A stretch of 64,000 bases of DNA from Unio delphinus (Eukaryota; Mollusca; Bivalvia; Unionida; Unionidae): the NCBI GenBank assembly GCA_029339505.1, contig JAQISU010000166.1, positions 4,607,501 through 4,671,500 of the forward strand. The letters are read 5' to 3'. The first letter of the stretch is position 1. Each line of letters starts with the position of its first letter. The notes beneath the pieces were generated by a model. That model saw nothing but the letters and a program-made list of their open reading frames with translations, had not been told where the DNA came from and searched no databases. Shown here piece by piece: positions 20,533-33,250 of this stretch. A program made the position numbers and the translations under genes.

Positions 20533-23500
20533 TACTTGTGGTTAAGGTCACAATGAAATTTTGTGCTTGTTTCTTTTCCTTCGATTTTGTAAACTCAATG
20601 ATAAATTTTGTTTACACTTTGGATGATCATAACAAAGCAAAGGCCATTTTCCAGCATGCTCACTCATCTCTTTGATGTTGGGGTCAAGGTCAGATAAATT
20701 TGTCAAGTTTTCATAGCATATTTTGTGAACTCTTAATGGCTTTTTTCATACTTTGAATGAGAAATATATGGCTAAGATAGCAAGTCTGTGGCATACTCGC
20801 ATATTCTTTTGACCTTGGAGTCAATGTCACATTTTACAGCTGTGCTTTTTGTGGGCTTGACATGATGGCTTCAGTTTGCTATTAAAACAGAGAGCTAGGT
20901 CACTGTAGCTGAAAAAAAGACAAATTTTCACAGAACTTTAATTGTAGGCATTGTTTTCAAAGCATTTGAATGGCTTGAACATTTGCACATAAGACAATGA
21001 AGAGAGAAACGGTAGTTTCTAAATCATAAATTTAGTTCAGAATAGCATAAATTAGTCTTGGAGCAGACAGAGGTCTGTTAATCACTGCGGGGTAACTCTT
21101 TTTCTGGTAAGGTATTCTGTAGCATCATTAAATTTTATAGGGTACACATTGTTGTTGCCCTGCACAGTGAACCTAAAGGACCCAACCAAAACTTAGCCAT
21201 ATATGATAAAAAGGACCCCTCCTTTTTTCTAAAAACATGTTTCATTCCTAGAGATCGACAAAGCTATTTAATAAATCCACATTATTTCTGTAATTTGGTT
21301 ACAAATATTAGCTCATACAAGTGAGTTTTTTTTCCCCCGCGTGTTAAGAAAAAATAATTATAAAGCATTTTATTTTGGTCAATGCATGCATATCTATACA
21401 GCATCAGGTAGAAGTAATTGTTGTGAGGTAAGTAAGGATCGAGAGAATGAGAAAATTATAGGTAATCTACTTATTAATGAAAATGAAAGAAAGAATTTAT
21501 TATAAGTGAAACTTGTCAAACAAAATTTAGATCCTTGTTGAAACGCATCTCATTATTCATGCATTCTTAATCACATGGAACAAGAAGAAAAAAAAACCAG
21601 TACTTGAAGCACAGTTACTAATGAAACTATACATGATGGTTATGGCTCACACTTCAGTTTTTCAAACAAAACCACAGAATTGACGTCCTGTCAGGTTGAC
21701 TGGTACACAAAAATGTTTCTTGAGTAAAGATTTCTGAAATTGTTGAATGAAGCAAGTCTGGTATTCAGGAATATTAGGTCCGACCTGTTGCAGATTGTTG
21801 TGAGAGATGCAATTATCCATTCAGTATAAATCTGCCTCATTGATACTTTGTGTCAAGTCTGGTAGCTGAAGTTGGTTCATACATGAAGTGGGTGTAACAA
21901 AGGAGTGATTCGATTGTTTTTCAGTTATCATATTGGCACTTTTATGGGCTCTGAGCACATTAAATGTTGACACTAATTGAATTGAGCAGAGGGTGGCTAG
22001 TTATGTGTTTGGCAATAATAACATTATTCATGCTGAAAGGAATCAAACTGATTTTACCACTCTTAAAAAACTGATAATGCCATGGTCACCAGAAAGTAAT
22101 TGATCATGCAACTTTTTGGACAGTATTACAGACACTTCAGCTCAAATTTTCAGGAATATCTCAGATGCAGCCCATCTCAACACTTTTCTTTAACTTAAAG
22201 TCATATTGTTTTAAATGAATTTACTGTCTTTTCTCCTATAAATTTTGATTTCTCACGAGCAAATTGATGTTTTTCCAACTTTGTTAACCTACATTTTGTT
22301 GGGTTGGAATGTGATGGAATGACAAAATCTGGTCAAGTTGAGGTATGTTTCTTTAACGAATTGAATCAAAATAATATTAAAGTGTTTGCAGTGCATCATT
22401 TCAAAATACCTAATCATCCTTTTAACCAAATTCAGCATTCCTGGCTTCCATAGCCAATTTTGTATAAACTTGTTTTGTTTTATTAGTGATGATTATTGTG
22501 CAGGGAATTTTCAGGCGTGTGGGAATAACGGTATAGGTGGAGAAAATTTTTTGGGAATCAACTGGCAGCATTGAGTGGTTAAAATTGGGAGTTAAATAGA
22601 ATTTTAAAACTTTTTTTTCTAAATTAGAAGCTTCATATGTATTAATTTCATGCCTGTATTTGGTTACATTGGACTTCATTTCCAGTTTCAATGTAGAATG
22701 TAAAATATTTAGTAAATTAAGAATGTCTGTTGGATGGATGTAAGCTACATATTAGACAAAAACATTTCTATTTATTAAATGACAATATGATGTCAGTGTT
22801 CTAGTTGATGTCAATTTTCATTTTTCAAGAGAAATGTTAACATGCATTTCAAGCTGATTTGAGATTGGAAATACTGATGTGACATCCCAGGAAATTCCAA
22901 ACAGAATATGCTAAAATAGCAAGATTTTGTACAATAGCCATCAGTTCTTTTTCCAAAAGCAAATGTTCTTTCTATGACATGCAATGATATAAAATTGAGT
23001 TTGATTATTTTTCATGTGCTATCACAGTAAAGACTAGATTTTTTCATGGCAATTCAAGCCTAGTCTTTTTCCATGCAATAATGTCTCAGGGATTTTGACA
23101 GCATAGACTGTTTAGTCATATCGTTTTTTTTTTCCAGGTGACAATTTTGCATGGATAAATATACATTGCGTCTCCTTTGAAAAGTTTGCTTGAATGTGAA
23201 GTGTGGCTGAGAAAATTTATGTACCATTCCTAGTTTAATGAGAAAAGGAATTTAAGAAAAACAGTAGATTACTTTACTTGATGGCTCAGGAAGAACCAGA
23301 TAGAGGCTTAAGAAGAAGATCATTATGTTACTAACTCTACAGCTCAGGAAGATCAGTTGGAATAAAATCAAGAAATATGTTTTTCGCATTTAATTTTACT
23401 ATTGTAAACATAATGGTTTTCGTATTTTCATTATGTGTAACAAGAGAAATTATATCTGAAACATTATTCAATGAAAAGTTGATTTATAGTTTCTGTTTAA

Positions 23501-23666
23501 ACCAAAGGAGGTAGCTACAATTGGGTATAATTGCTTACCAAAAGTCTCTCTCTCCTGCCCTAACCATAATCACTTGGAAGGTCATTAGGTCTTTTTTTTG
23601 TTAATTAAATTTATTAAGACTATAAAGTGTGTTGCTGTTATTAGTTAATACAGTCTTTATTTGAAC
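20533..23666. other. Intergenic DNA without recognised features
   Basis: 20550-20860 has scattered phrases of the type 'aaggtcacaatgaaa', 'ggggtcaaggtcag' and 'ttgaccttggagtcaatgtcac', which look like a very old dispersed repeat. The rest shows nothing I can name. Confidence 0.35.
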
Positions 23667-23945
23667 CACTCTGGTGGCCTAGTGGTTAGAGTGTCCACCA
23701 TAGAAGCAGGTCATGGGTTTGAACCCTGGCCAAGTCATACCAGAGACTTATAAATATGGTACTGGCAGCTACCTCACTAGGCACTCAGCATTAAGAGGTT
23801 AGTGTTAGGACTGGTTGGCCTGGTGTCATGATAAGTGACTGGGTGGGACATCATGCCCCAGTACTTGACATCGCTATAAATTGCCACTGCAGATATTGTA
23901 GCAAAAATGTTTAAGAACATTAAAAATACTAATCACACACACAAT
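23667..23945 (+). mobile_element. SINE family A copy
   Basis: ctggtggcctagtggttaga head, tgggtttgaaccctggcca B-box, tcagcattaagaggttagtg body, and tail attaaaaatactaatcacac. The B-box is closer to consensus than in the 16257 copy. No target duplication was evident. Confidence 0.85.
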
Positions 23946-24509
23946 CCTTATTTGGCTAAAGAGAATGGACACTATTCTTCAGTTGTAGAGGAATTATAAT
24001 TGCTCAAAGCTGAAAATAGAGTTCATTTTTTTCCCAAAATGTGAAATGAGAAAAGATGTGATAACTTTTGATGCCATAGATGCTGGAGCAAAGCAAATAA
24101 ATATAAGTGGAAGACATTGAGAATATATATCTGTGATTGTTCTATGCAAGTATAGTTTCTCAGCATGCCCAAATTAATCCATATTATTCTGGAAAGTTCA
24201 GTGATAAATTGTAGATAAAGTTTATCATCGTTATCAGGAAAAGAATTTGTAAATAAATTTTATGTATAAACTTACTGATGTGGAGACTACATCATCTTAC
24301 TCAATTTGTTGAAAGGCTGATACAATGTATTGACCTGTGTATTAGTTTGGAAAAAGAGGTAGTGATGTCAACATTGTAAACTCATTATTTCTGCACAAGC
24401 AATTTTAATAAGCATCTTGTAGTGGCTAAACTTTTCCTTAGAGTTTGTGAACAAGTGAAAATAAAGAATTTATCAGTAGTATCCTTTGACCTTGTATCTT
24501 TAGTTTGTG

Positions 24510-24815
24510 CTCTTCCAACATTAGTACTCTGTTATTTTGTAATCCAACATAGTTACTTAGTTACATTATCTTCCAGGGTAGGTACTCAGTTATTTTGTCT
24601 TCCAACATAGGTACTCGCTTATTTTATCCTCCAGAATAAATACTCAGTTTTGTTTTCCAGCAGGTACTTGGTCATTTTGTTATCCAACATAGTTATTCAG
24701 CTGCGTAGTCTTCCACCATGGGTACTTGTTAACATGTATTTTGTCATCCAGCATGGGTACTTGGTTATGGTACAAAGTTATTTTGTCATCCAAGATAGGT
24801 ACTCAATTACATAGA
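24510..24815. repeat. Degenerate minisatellite (~38-45-bp units)
   Basis: Recurring phrases are ttattttgtcatccaacat and aggtactcagttattttg, about seven times with length variation. It creates short open frames that are not genes. Confidence 0.75.
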
Positions 24816-25118
24816 TCCAATCAATCTGTTATCAAATGACAAGGCACCTGGAGCAGATGCTGTTCCAGAAGTCTACAAAGCCAGAGGCTTGCAAATGGCA
24901 CAGAAACAGACCGACCTCTTCCAGTCAATGTGAACTTGGGGTACTTTACCCTAGGAGTACAAGAAGTCCATACTCCACTTGCAACAAGTGTAAAGACAAC
25001 AAACAGTCCTGTGTCTTGTGGCAGCCATATTGCATTTAGGACTTGATAAGTATCATAAAAAGGACTATTGGTGAAAACCAATTATTCATATTGCCTTTCA
25101 TTTGGGAGGAGGAGTTAT

Positions 25119-25228
25119 TCCTGTTATGGGGTTTAACAACATTTTTCAGCACAAGATAGGCTATACATGGCGGCTAGTATAAATGATATAGAAAGAAGCG
25201 GGGAAAACCCTGGAAAGATCAACAGAGA
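25119..25228 (-). mobile_element. SINE family B fragment (tail half)
   Basis: ggggtttaacaacatttttc, agcacaagataggctataca, tggcggctagtataaatg and ggggaaaaccctggaaag match other B copies. The tRNA-like head is missing and the flanks carry dispersed-repeat sequence. Confidence 0.65.
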
Positions 25229-25669
25229 TAACATTTTAAGATAACCACCATACTGAAGGCCGTCATTTTCATATAGAACCAACTAGACACCATAAGAGCT
25301 CCTCTGATGAAAGCCCCACATCAGTTTATACATTTGCAAGGAGTAACTAGAAGATTTTTAAGATGGCCACCAAGGCAGTCATAATTGACACTATTTTCAT
25401 TTTATGACCACTTAGACATAAGAAATATTTTAGTGAAAACTAGATTGTTGATATGACTATCCATTCAGGATGAGTTGTGATGCAATTTTCAAATGGATGT
25501 TTGAATGGCAAGATTTTCATTCATGGTACTAGACCATGAGATCAATGTGAATGTAAGGTTTCAATGTAATCATCCGAGTAGTTTAGGAGAAGCAGTTAAT
25601 GGAGGGATGATGGATGAAGAACCATCACATCAGCTATTCTGGTCCGTGACCAGTAGAGCTAAAATTCAT

Positions 25670-25935
25670 TGTCAGCCACCAGTGAAAGCTATTACAAAAA
25701 TCTCAATAGAAGACATTTTAGTTAGGAACCAGTGAAAGATATTACAAATAATCTCAATAGAAGAAGACATTTTAGTAGCAACCAGTGAAAGATATTACAA
25801 ATTCTCAATAGAAGACATTTTAGTTAGCAACTAGTGAAAGATATAAAAATCTCAATAGAAGACATTTTAGCAACCAATGAAAGATATTACAAAAATCTCA
25901 AAAGAAGGCAATTCAGTTAGCAACCAATACAAAGA
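25670..25935. repeat. Minisatellite of ~45-54-bp units
   Basis: Five units share accagtgaaagatattaca, aatctcaatagaagacattt and agttagcaacc. Unit length varies through small indels. Confidence 0.85.
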
Positions 25936-27407
25936 ATTGCTCCACATACAAACTCTGGATTTAGGCTGGTGACTGAAGGGCTTGTTTGAGATTTTAATCC
26001 CTTAAGTTCTGCAAAAGTTAGTGTTCTAAATAATGTTGTACATTAAATGTTTAGAAATTCTATAAGAATAAAATAAAAGTATGTTTTCTACCAAATACAT
26101 TATCTTACATTTAGGCTCTTACAAAATGCAACATTGAAAGAGTGAAGACAAAGTTTTGTAAAGTTTAACATTTATTTCCCTAGAAAAACAAGGTAAAAAC
26201 GAGAGAAAAATTAGTTTTACAAATCAAATCCAAAGCAAAGTAGAAGTCCTAATATAAAAAGCCCTAATGAAACTGAGTTCGAATCCCAATGAAAAAAAAA
26301 ATGGAAGGTGATGACAAATGCTGTGGTCAGCATCATACTGATGTGTCAACAATTCTTTGTTGAATCACAGAAAATAATATTCCAGTGTTTGAATTTTAAA
26401 TACATGTCTTTGTCCAAGAATTAATTTAGAGCACAAGTATTTCCAGGGAAATATAATTTTTTGGAATCCAAATAATTTGAACAAAAAGTAAAATGGTTAA
26501 ACTCAAACTGGTCACAACAAAACACCCTTTGTCAATCGTTTCAAGCCCAACTGCCCAAATTCTCTTTAGAAAAGTTATACACAAAATTTAAGATACAAAA
26601 CATGAGGGTCACATGATCATGTACAAGATAGAAGCATTTTACATGCTAACATCATTTACTCTCAGTATAGTCTTGATTTCACTTTATGAATCTTACACCA
26701 AGAAAGAATATTTTTAAAAGTTGTTTCTTCAACTCTTAATGATTCTGAATCCAGGTCATAAATTCGGTAAGCATTAGACAAAGTTTATATTATTAGTGTT
26801 TACAAAAAATGGGTCAAACTGAACTAAATTTCAGGAAAATGTAAAATCCAGTTAATAAATTACATCACAATATCATGTAATGGAATTAATTAATTTTAAT
26901 GTTGAATCATATTTATTTGAAATCTAAAGAACTGTATACATGTCATGGCATGCCATGTGACATTTTTTTTAATCTACACCCTTCAATGATCGTGGTTGGA
27001 AAAGTTTAGAGTTCTCAAAAATGTATCCATAACAAGAAATGTATAACTCCTTGGAGACTGATGTTCTACTGGCAGATAGAATTTTAAGATTATTTCTCTT
27101 TACTGCTGAGTGTTGGAAACCGTTTCTAATATTCTTTGGGATAAACAAGGACATAATGGCACCATTTTAATTATTGTTCAACAAATCACTTATAACTAAC
27201 AAGACATCATAAGAACTGGGAACCCAATGTGATATGACTTTGTTTTGAAGAAGTAATGATATGGTTTTGAAGAAGGCAGATTCAATATGGACATCACACA
27301 GGCACCATTTCCTTTTCAAGCAAACAAGATATGACATTTTCTTGGTGAAAGCATATCAGTAAGGAAAAGTAATGATAACTAGTTATTATAAAAAGTCTGT
27401 TGATATA
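25936..27407. other. Intergenic DNA without recognised features
   Basis: AT-rich sequence. No conserved coding block or repeat is evident except a dispersed-repeat fragment at about 27160-27330 ('ggcaccattt...'). Confidence 0.35.
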
Positions 27408-27590
27408 GGGACCCTGAGTGGCCAAGTGGTCTAAAGTTCTCTCCATTACGGATCACTGCCATCTCACCTCTCTCTGTGTGGGTTCGAGTCTTTGGATTCA
27501 GCCAATGTGGGCATGTGAGAAAGCCAGTAGTTTCTAATGGGTCAGTGTTTTTTCTCTGGGGGTGCTTCCACCATTAATATTGGCACCATT
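27408..27590 (+). mobile_element. SINE family B, sense copy showing the tRNA-like head
   Basis: Starts gggaccctgagtggccaagt with ggtctaaag (A-box region) and continues to gtgggttcgagtctttgg (B-box GGTTCGAGTC). The body then reads ttcagccaatgtgggcatgt. This orientation shows that family B is tRNA-derived, with a Leu/Ser-like head. The tail region is truncated near 27590. Confidence 0.75.
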
Positions 27591-27984
27591 TTCATTTACA
27601 ACTGACTAAACAAAAGTCTTTAGCTGGTTCCAACACTTACTGAAAGAAAAATGAAGATGAAACTTCTTACCCTTCCTAAATTGACTCAACACCAACTTGT
27701 CAAAAATGTTTATTTTTACTGTCCTATGACATTGGAATCAGTCATATAATCATGTACTAAGCCACAAAATATATCACTATCAAGAATTCTCAATTCTTAT
27801 AAATTTTGCAAATAACTTATTAATTTCAAAGAAAAGAAAAGTTAACTTTCCTTAAACTGCATTTGTTTGTTTGAAGAAAGCTTTAAAAAGGGTTGTTTTA
27901 AATTGAAGCTCTAAAAAGTATTTACACCTGTATATAAAAATAAGGACTGAATTTCTTAAATTAACCCACTTACATCTTGTTTAT

Positions 27985-28195
27985 TGCAGCCACTGTAGAG
28001 TGTGCCCACTGTGTGGAATTATGCATCCCCACACCACCACCATTGTAGAGTGTGTCCAAAGTGTGATATTTTGCATTAAAAGCCCCCAGCCATTTTATTG
28101 TGTGTCCAAAGTGTGAAATGAAGTATCAAAACCCCCAGCAATTGTTGAGTGTGCCCAAAGTGTGGAATTATGCATTAAAACACCCCCACCCCCCA
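27985..28195. repeat. Minisatellite, four ~50-55-bp units
   Basis: Each unit carries gtagagtgtgcccaaagtgt, ggaattatgcat and cacccccagcc variants. Confidence 0.75.
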
Positions 28196-28429
28196 GCAGA
28201 TGGCAGATTTGTACACTTTTAGCATGGTCCGATTGTAAATCCACTGCAAATGGGAGTTGGGTGTGGGAGTGGTTTCACAGGCTACCTTTGACAATGTTTA
28301 ACAATGTTCCAAGTATTACCTACCAAATATTAAGCAGTTATGTTAACATTATATGCCAAAATGGTAATTGGGATAGGTGAGCTTTATTATTTTCCTCTTG
28401 TTGAAATAAGATGTTAGCACAGTGTGATA

Positions 28430-28990
28430 ATAATAATGAGGACTTTGTATAGCGCCTAATCTTTATAAACTACACGCGCTTTACAACATACTTAATATGA
28501 CTACACAAAAAAACCCCACAAAAACACATTGAAATTAGAAAGAAAAAAATGCTGACAATATTTAAGGTAGGAAACATTATTTAGGTATTTTTAAGTTTGT
28601 TCTTACAGTTGAAAAGGTGAGTTTAAGAGCACTCTTGAAAGCGATTAATGTTTAAGTGTCTAATTTCAATGGGCAATTCATTCCATGTTGCTGGGCCCTG
28701 GTATGCAAACAAACATTGTCCATTTGACTTCATTTTCATCGTAGCAATAAGGAGTATACAATTGTCAGAAGAGGAGCATACATATCCTGCTGATGTGTAC
28801 ACATGGGTCAGGCCTGATATGTATGTTGGACTGGAGTCCGTCAACGAAATGTAACACAGATAACAAATTTGTGTTTGATTCTGGATCCAATGGATAGCCA
28901 GTGTAGGGTACAGAGCAGCGGGGAGGTATGCTCTGATCATAATACTATAAGGATGATCCGAACAAAGTAGTTTTGAAGTTTCTGTAGTTG
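28430..28990 (-). mobile_element. LINE 3' end, RT C-terminal region (CR1/L2-like, decayed)
   Basis: On - the frame 28940-28623 reads fragments typical of the region after the RT domain: LAIHWIQNQTQI, an S-P-T-Y-I-S-G-L segment, and AYQGPATWNELPIEIRHL, the motif 'aP..WN.LP..IR' of many LINE ORF2 ends, followed by THLFNCK in another frame. The 3' terminal DNA reads (on +) ttgtatagcgcctaatcttt and cacgcgctttaca, a phrase common at the ends of such repeats in animal genomes. Clade assignment is uncertain. Confidence 0.6.
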
Positions 28991-31669
28991 ATATGGAGAT
29001 GAACCAGACAGAACAGAGTTAGTCAAGAATAGTCCAGTCTTGAAAGTACTAATGAACACACAAGTGTTTTAGTGGCATCAACTGCAAGATATTTGTAAAT
29101 GGAGCTGATGCATCAAGATATGCAGCCTTGCATATGTTCATGAAATGTTGGTGCAATGTGAAAGTACTGTCAGGGTAACACCTAGTTTTTGAACTGTGTA
29201 AATTTAATGTCTGTGCCCATATGGTCTTTGAAAAGGCCTGTTTTTTTCTCCTCACAACTTTTGATTAATATCTGCGAAATTAAAGCATTTTGTCCCATTT
29301 TGAACATTGTATTTGTGAAGTATCAAATTTTTTATATGATTTTTTAACCATTAAAGTTAAATGCACTGAGCATTAAGATTTTATCACATTAAGACTGGAA
29401 AGGCTATGTGTACAGTCGTTTCAACCTTTATTCCTAATTTCTTCCATGTCAGTTTTAAAACTTCAAATAGGCCAGTGTTCCAGTTCAATGAAATTGACCA
29501 GATATCTTAACAGTTTTAAGAGAGACAGCTAAATTTCTGATCCGTGTCAAATAGTCATTCTTCAAAGGGAAAGGTTATATAATATAGTTCAGAGAATAGC
29601 GCTTTCCTTGTTAAACAAGAAAGGGACCAGGTGTATGTCTTGTGATAAAGACAGGGTTTGGTGCTTGATGCACAAGTTCTAAAGTTAAAAGCATTAAGGT
29701 ACATGTATGCAATTTAAAGTTCACATAATATTATATTTTTGTATTGTTAGTTGTATCCAAACTTGTTTTATATGACTAGGTTCTAATTATTCTGTTTTTT
29801 CAATTTCAGAGAAATGTGTTGATGCTAGTTGTCATGCAATTTATTTTATTCAATTTCATGGAAATGTGTTGATGCTAGAGTTGCCATACAATTTATCTTT
29901 TTATTTTACAATTAGTTCATTAGCAGAATTGATTGCATACGATCCAAATGCTCAAATGGGCAGGATTTCTAGGGTTATATGAATAAACATGAAATGAATT
30001 CCTTTGCTAAGACGATACTGATTATTGTGAGTTAACAATAACTACCTAATATATTTGCTTTTATAATGTTTAAATAATCTGGAAGTGAGTAAGGAAATGT
30101 GAATTTATGCTATAGTAATTGAACATGTCGCATACAGTAAATGCCACAAACTTTTTTGGATATCTATACTACTGGTCTGGCATCTTAAAAATGTCATAAT
30201 CTGTATTGAATATCTAATCCTACTGGTCTGGCATCTTAAAAATGTCATAATCTTTATTGGATACCTAATGACCATGTCAGCACAATAGCAGTATACTCTG
30301 ATGTAAAACATTAGAATTTATTGAAGCACATTCAAGAATAAAAGCTGATATTGATTATACTATAATATATAATGATCAAGGAGAAAACCTTTATGAAATT
30401 TTAATTCAATAACATTTTACAAATCAATATCTTACACTAAATATTACATACTGTAACACAATTTCTGCTCTCAAAATAATTTACATTATAAATAATATAA
30501 GAATGTTTGGTCAGATGAAAACTTAATAACAAGTTATTCTATATTGACACGCAATAACATTTATGTACAAGGCAATCTCATTTTAAATTAGTTCAAAACT
30601 TGTTGTCATCTATTTTCAGTATTCTTTTTCTTTTAAAAACATTTTGACAGCTTTTTTTAAAAATTAATAAGATCACAATTGGTAGAGTTATTCAGGTTTT
30701 TTTACCATAAACTTCTTAGAACAGTCTGATTAGTACAAAATGTAATCTAAGTAAAAATAAACAAACATTTTAAACCAACATTAAGACTGTTCTCTGTAAA
30801 GACGCCCTGAAGAATGGGTTAATATAAAATTGGTGATAAATCCGATGAGCTTATGGGATAGCCTGTTATCTGTTGTCCAATTGTCTGCTGACACAAAGTT
30901 TGTTATTCTTACTACTTGTAAACAACATGGGAGGATTGACATGAAACTTTACACACACATCAATCCAAATGTCTAGTGGGTTTATAATGAAAATGGTGAT
31001 GCTTGGACATTCAATAAATAGTTGGTCATGAATGAAAATGGTGCCAATTTTACATGTGATTATTGCTATTCATACAGAAATTATGGTCATATCAACTACT
31101 GATCTTCATCTATGACATCTATTTGGCTCTAACTGAAAATGGTGCCCAAAGGCCTATGATATGGTTGCCACAATGGAACACATGGTAAATCTTGTCACCA
31201 ATACTTCTGAATATAAATGTTTACAAGTAACTATTTTAACCCAAACTCTTCTAATGGTATCTAGTTAGTCTTTAATAAAAATGGTACTGATCTTACACCA
31301 ATCATGGCTGCCACTGTTTGAAAATCATTTTCTCAAGAAAATCTGAGACAATTTTCACTCAGCAGTAAAAAAAAAAAAAAGAAAGAAGCAATAGTCTAGA
31401 ATTCTGGATGTTCTCTTCAGACCAGAAAATATCAGCTCCTTTTGTTTGAGTATTGCTAATCAAATGTATTGGTCATTATTTTGTTGCACAATATTATAGC
31501 AAAAATCTATGAAGTCTAGAATCATCTAGAGCATTACCGAGCCATAAAGACATCATCAAGATGACTGATGGCAGCCGTGTTAGATGTGAGATTGGTACCA
31601 CTTTTACTGATGGACAACTTGATGTAACAATTATTATTAGCATCATTTTCTTAGAACCAACTAGACACT
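28990..31669. other. Intergenic DNA, mostly featureless
   Basis: Contains a 2x ~80-bp duplication at 29785-29905 (gagaaatgtgttgatgctag / ggaaatgtgttgatgctaga), a 51-bp duplication at 30150-30265, and dispersed-repeat fragments at 30960-31340 and 31540-31670. No gene recognised. Confidence 0.4.
30150..30265. repeat. Two-copy 51-bp tandem repeat
   Basis: actggtctggcatcttaaaa at 30171 and again at 30222, with tatctaat-type spacers. Confidence 0.8.
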
Positions 31670-31912
31670 GTTGTTGTGGTTGTAGGGTTTAACGCCATTT
31701 TTCAGCACAAGATAGGCTATATATGGCGGCCAGTATTACTAGTGAAGGAAGAACCCGACAAAAAACCATGAAAGAACCATCAATCCACAAGAAGTTACTG
31801 GCATGCTTTCTCACATTGGCCGAATCCAAGACTCAAACCCACGCAGAGGTGAGATGGCAGTGATCCGTAATGCAGAGTGCTGTAGACAACTCGGCTACTG
31901 TAAGAAATCTTT
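31670..31912 (-). mobile_element. SINE family B, best full-length copy
   Basis: Runs from gttgttgtggttgtagggtt via cagcacaagataggctatat, atggcggccagtattac and ctcacattggccgaatcc to gcagaggtgagatggcag and agacaactcggctactg. The ggcggccag core and aggaagaaccc phrase recall the conserved central domain of several animal SINE families. Confidence 0.78.
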
Positions 31913-32990
31913 TGGTGCAATGCCCATGTAATACAACTGTCCATTCAAAAGGAATAAGGAGTTGCAGTAGTTTGGTGGTTAGGCATGCAAGTTTTCATCC
32001 TGTGACTGGCTACTGTGGTGTGTGCTTGAGCAAGAGACTTTATTCCAACAGTATTGGCATAACCCACCAAACCTTGCCAGGAGGTATAGTGAAAACAAGA
32101 TGCAGTTTTGTTTGCTATGATGGCTGTTAGACACACCAGATTGATAAAGAACCAACTGATATTATAAGACTGGCACCAAATTGATACAGAACCAATGGAT
32201 ATTATAAGAAAGAAGTCTTTAACGGAAAAAAAACCCCATGAAAATCAATGGGAAGATTTTCAAGATGATCAATATTGTAGCCCTGCCAGACATCCGAGTA
32301 GGACATTGTTATTTAGGACGAATGATACCATGGATTGAATTTGCATGTAATGTTTATGGCAATCCCCCAGGCAGTTTTGAACTAACATTAACAAATATGT
32401 GATTGACAAATTGTCATGCTATAAACTTTATTTTGTCTTCTACAAATGGCAGACCTAACACTAACTTAAAGTCTCTCAATTTTTCTTTTCAATGAAATCA
32501 CAGCCTAAATATTTACCAACAAACTTGAAAATGGCTTCAGCTTTATTTTTTCTCAAAATAACTGTTTTTTGAAACAGATAATCTAGTTCTGTTTTTAATC
32601 AACAATAATATTAGACATGTACCGCATTCACAAATAAAAGAAGTTTTCACTGGTATAATGTGTCTAGAAACAAGAAACAACTTTTAAGAATATTTTCACC
32701 TATCCTACAACGACCATTGACTTTAAAAATAAAGGTACTTTATATTGTATTTATGTTCATCAGCAACTGACCATTTAATTACAATTTTTTCTCAGTGTGA
32801 TATAAAATAAGTAATCAACCATTCACACCACCTACCCTACATTTTTCAATATTGCCCAGTCCCTTTCTTAATGTCAGAGGTACCTTGATAATTTGCACCC
32901 TAGTCTATGATGTGGTCATTTTGCAGGACTTATGTAGGAGAGGTGTATGGTGATATTTGCCCTAAATATGAAATGAAGACAATCATTTTG
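31913..32990. other. Intergenic DNA
   Basis: Short dispersed-repeat fragments (32130-32300: accaactgatattataag, accaatggatattataag). No gene or RNA recognised. Confidence 0.35.
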
Positions 32991-33250
32991 ACGTATAAAA
33001 TTTAATTACCCTAAATATGAAATGTAGTCTCATTTTGAATGGAATATGAATTTAATTGCCCTACAAATGAAATGTAGCCAATTCACATGGACTGGTAAGA
33101 GAATATAAAATGCCCAATAAATGAAATGTAGCCAATTTACTTTGACTGGTGTAAGAATTTAATTGCCCTACAAATAAAATGTACCCAATTCACCTGGACT
33201 GGTATAAGACTATAATTGCCCAATAAATGAAATGTAGCCAATTCACTTTG
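32990..33250. repeat. Minisatellite with alternating subunits
   Basis: Units of ~58-64 bp share atgaaatgtagccaattcac. Alternating versions begin gccctacaaatg or gcccaataaatg and carry catggactggta or tttgactggtg. The structure is dimeric like 13972-14405. Confidence 0.8.
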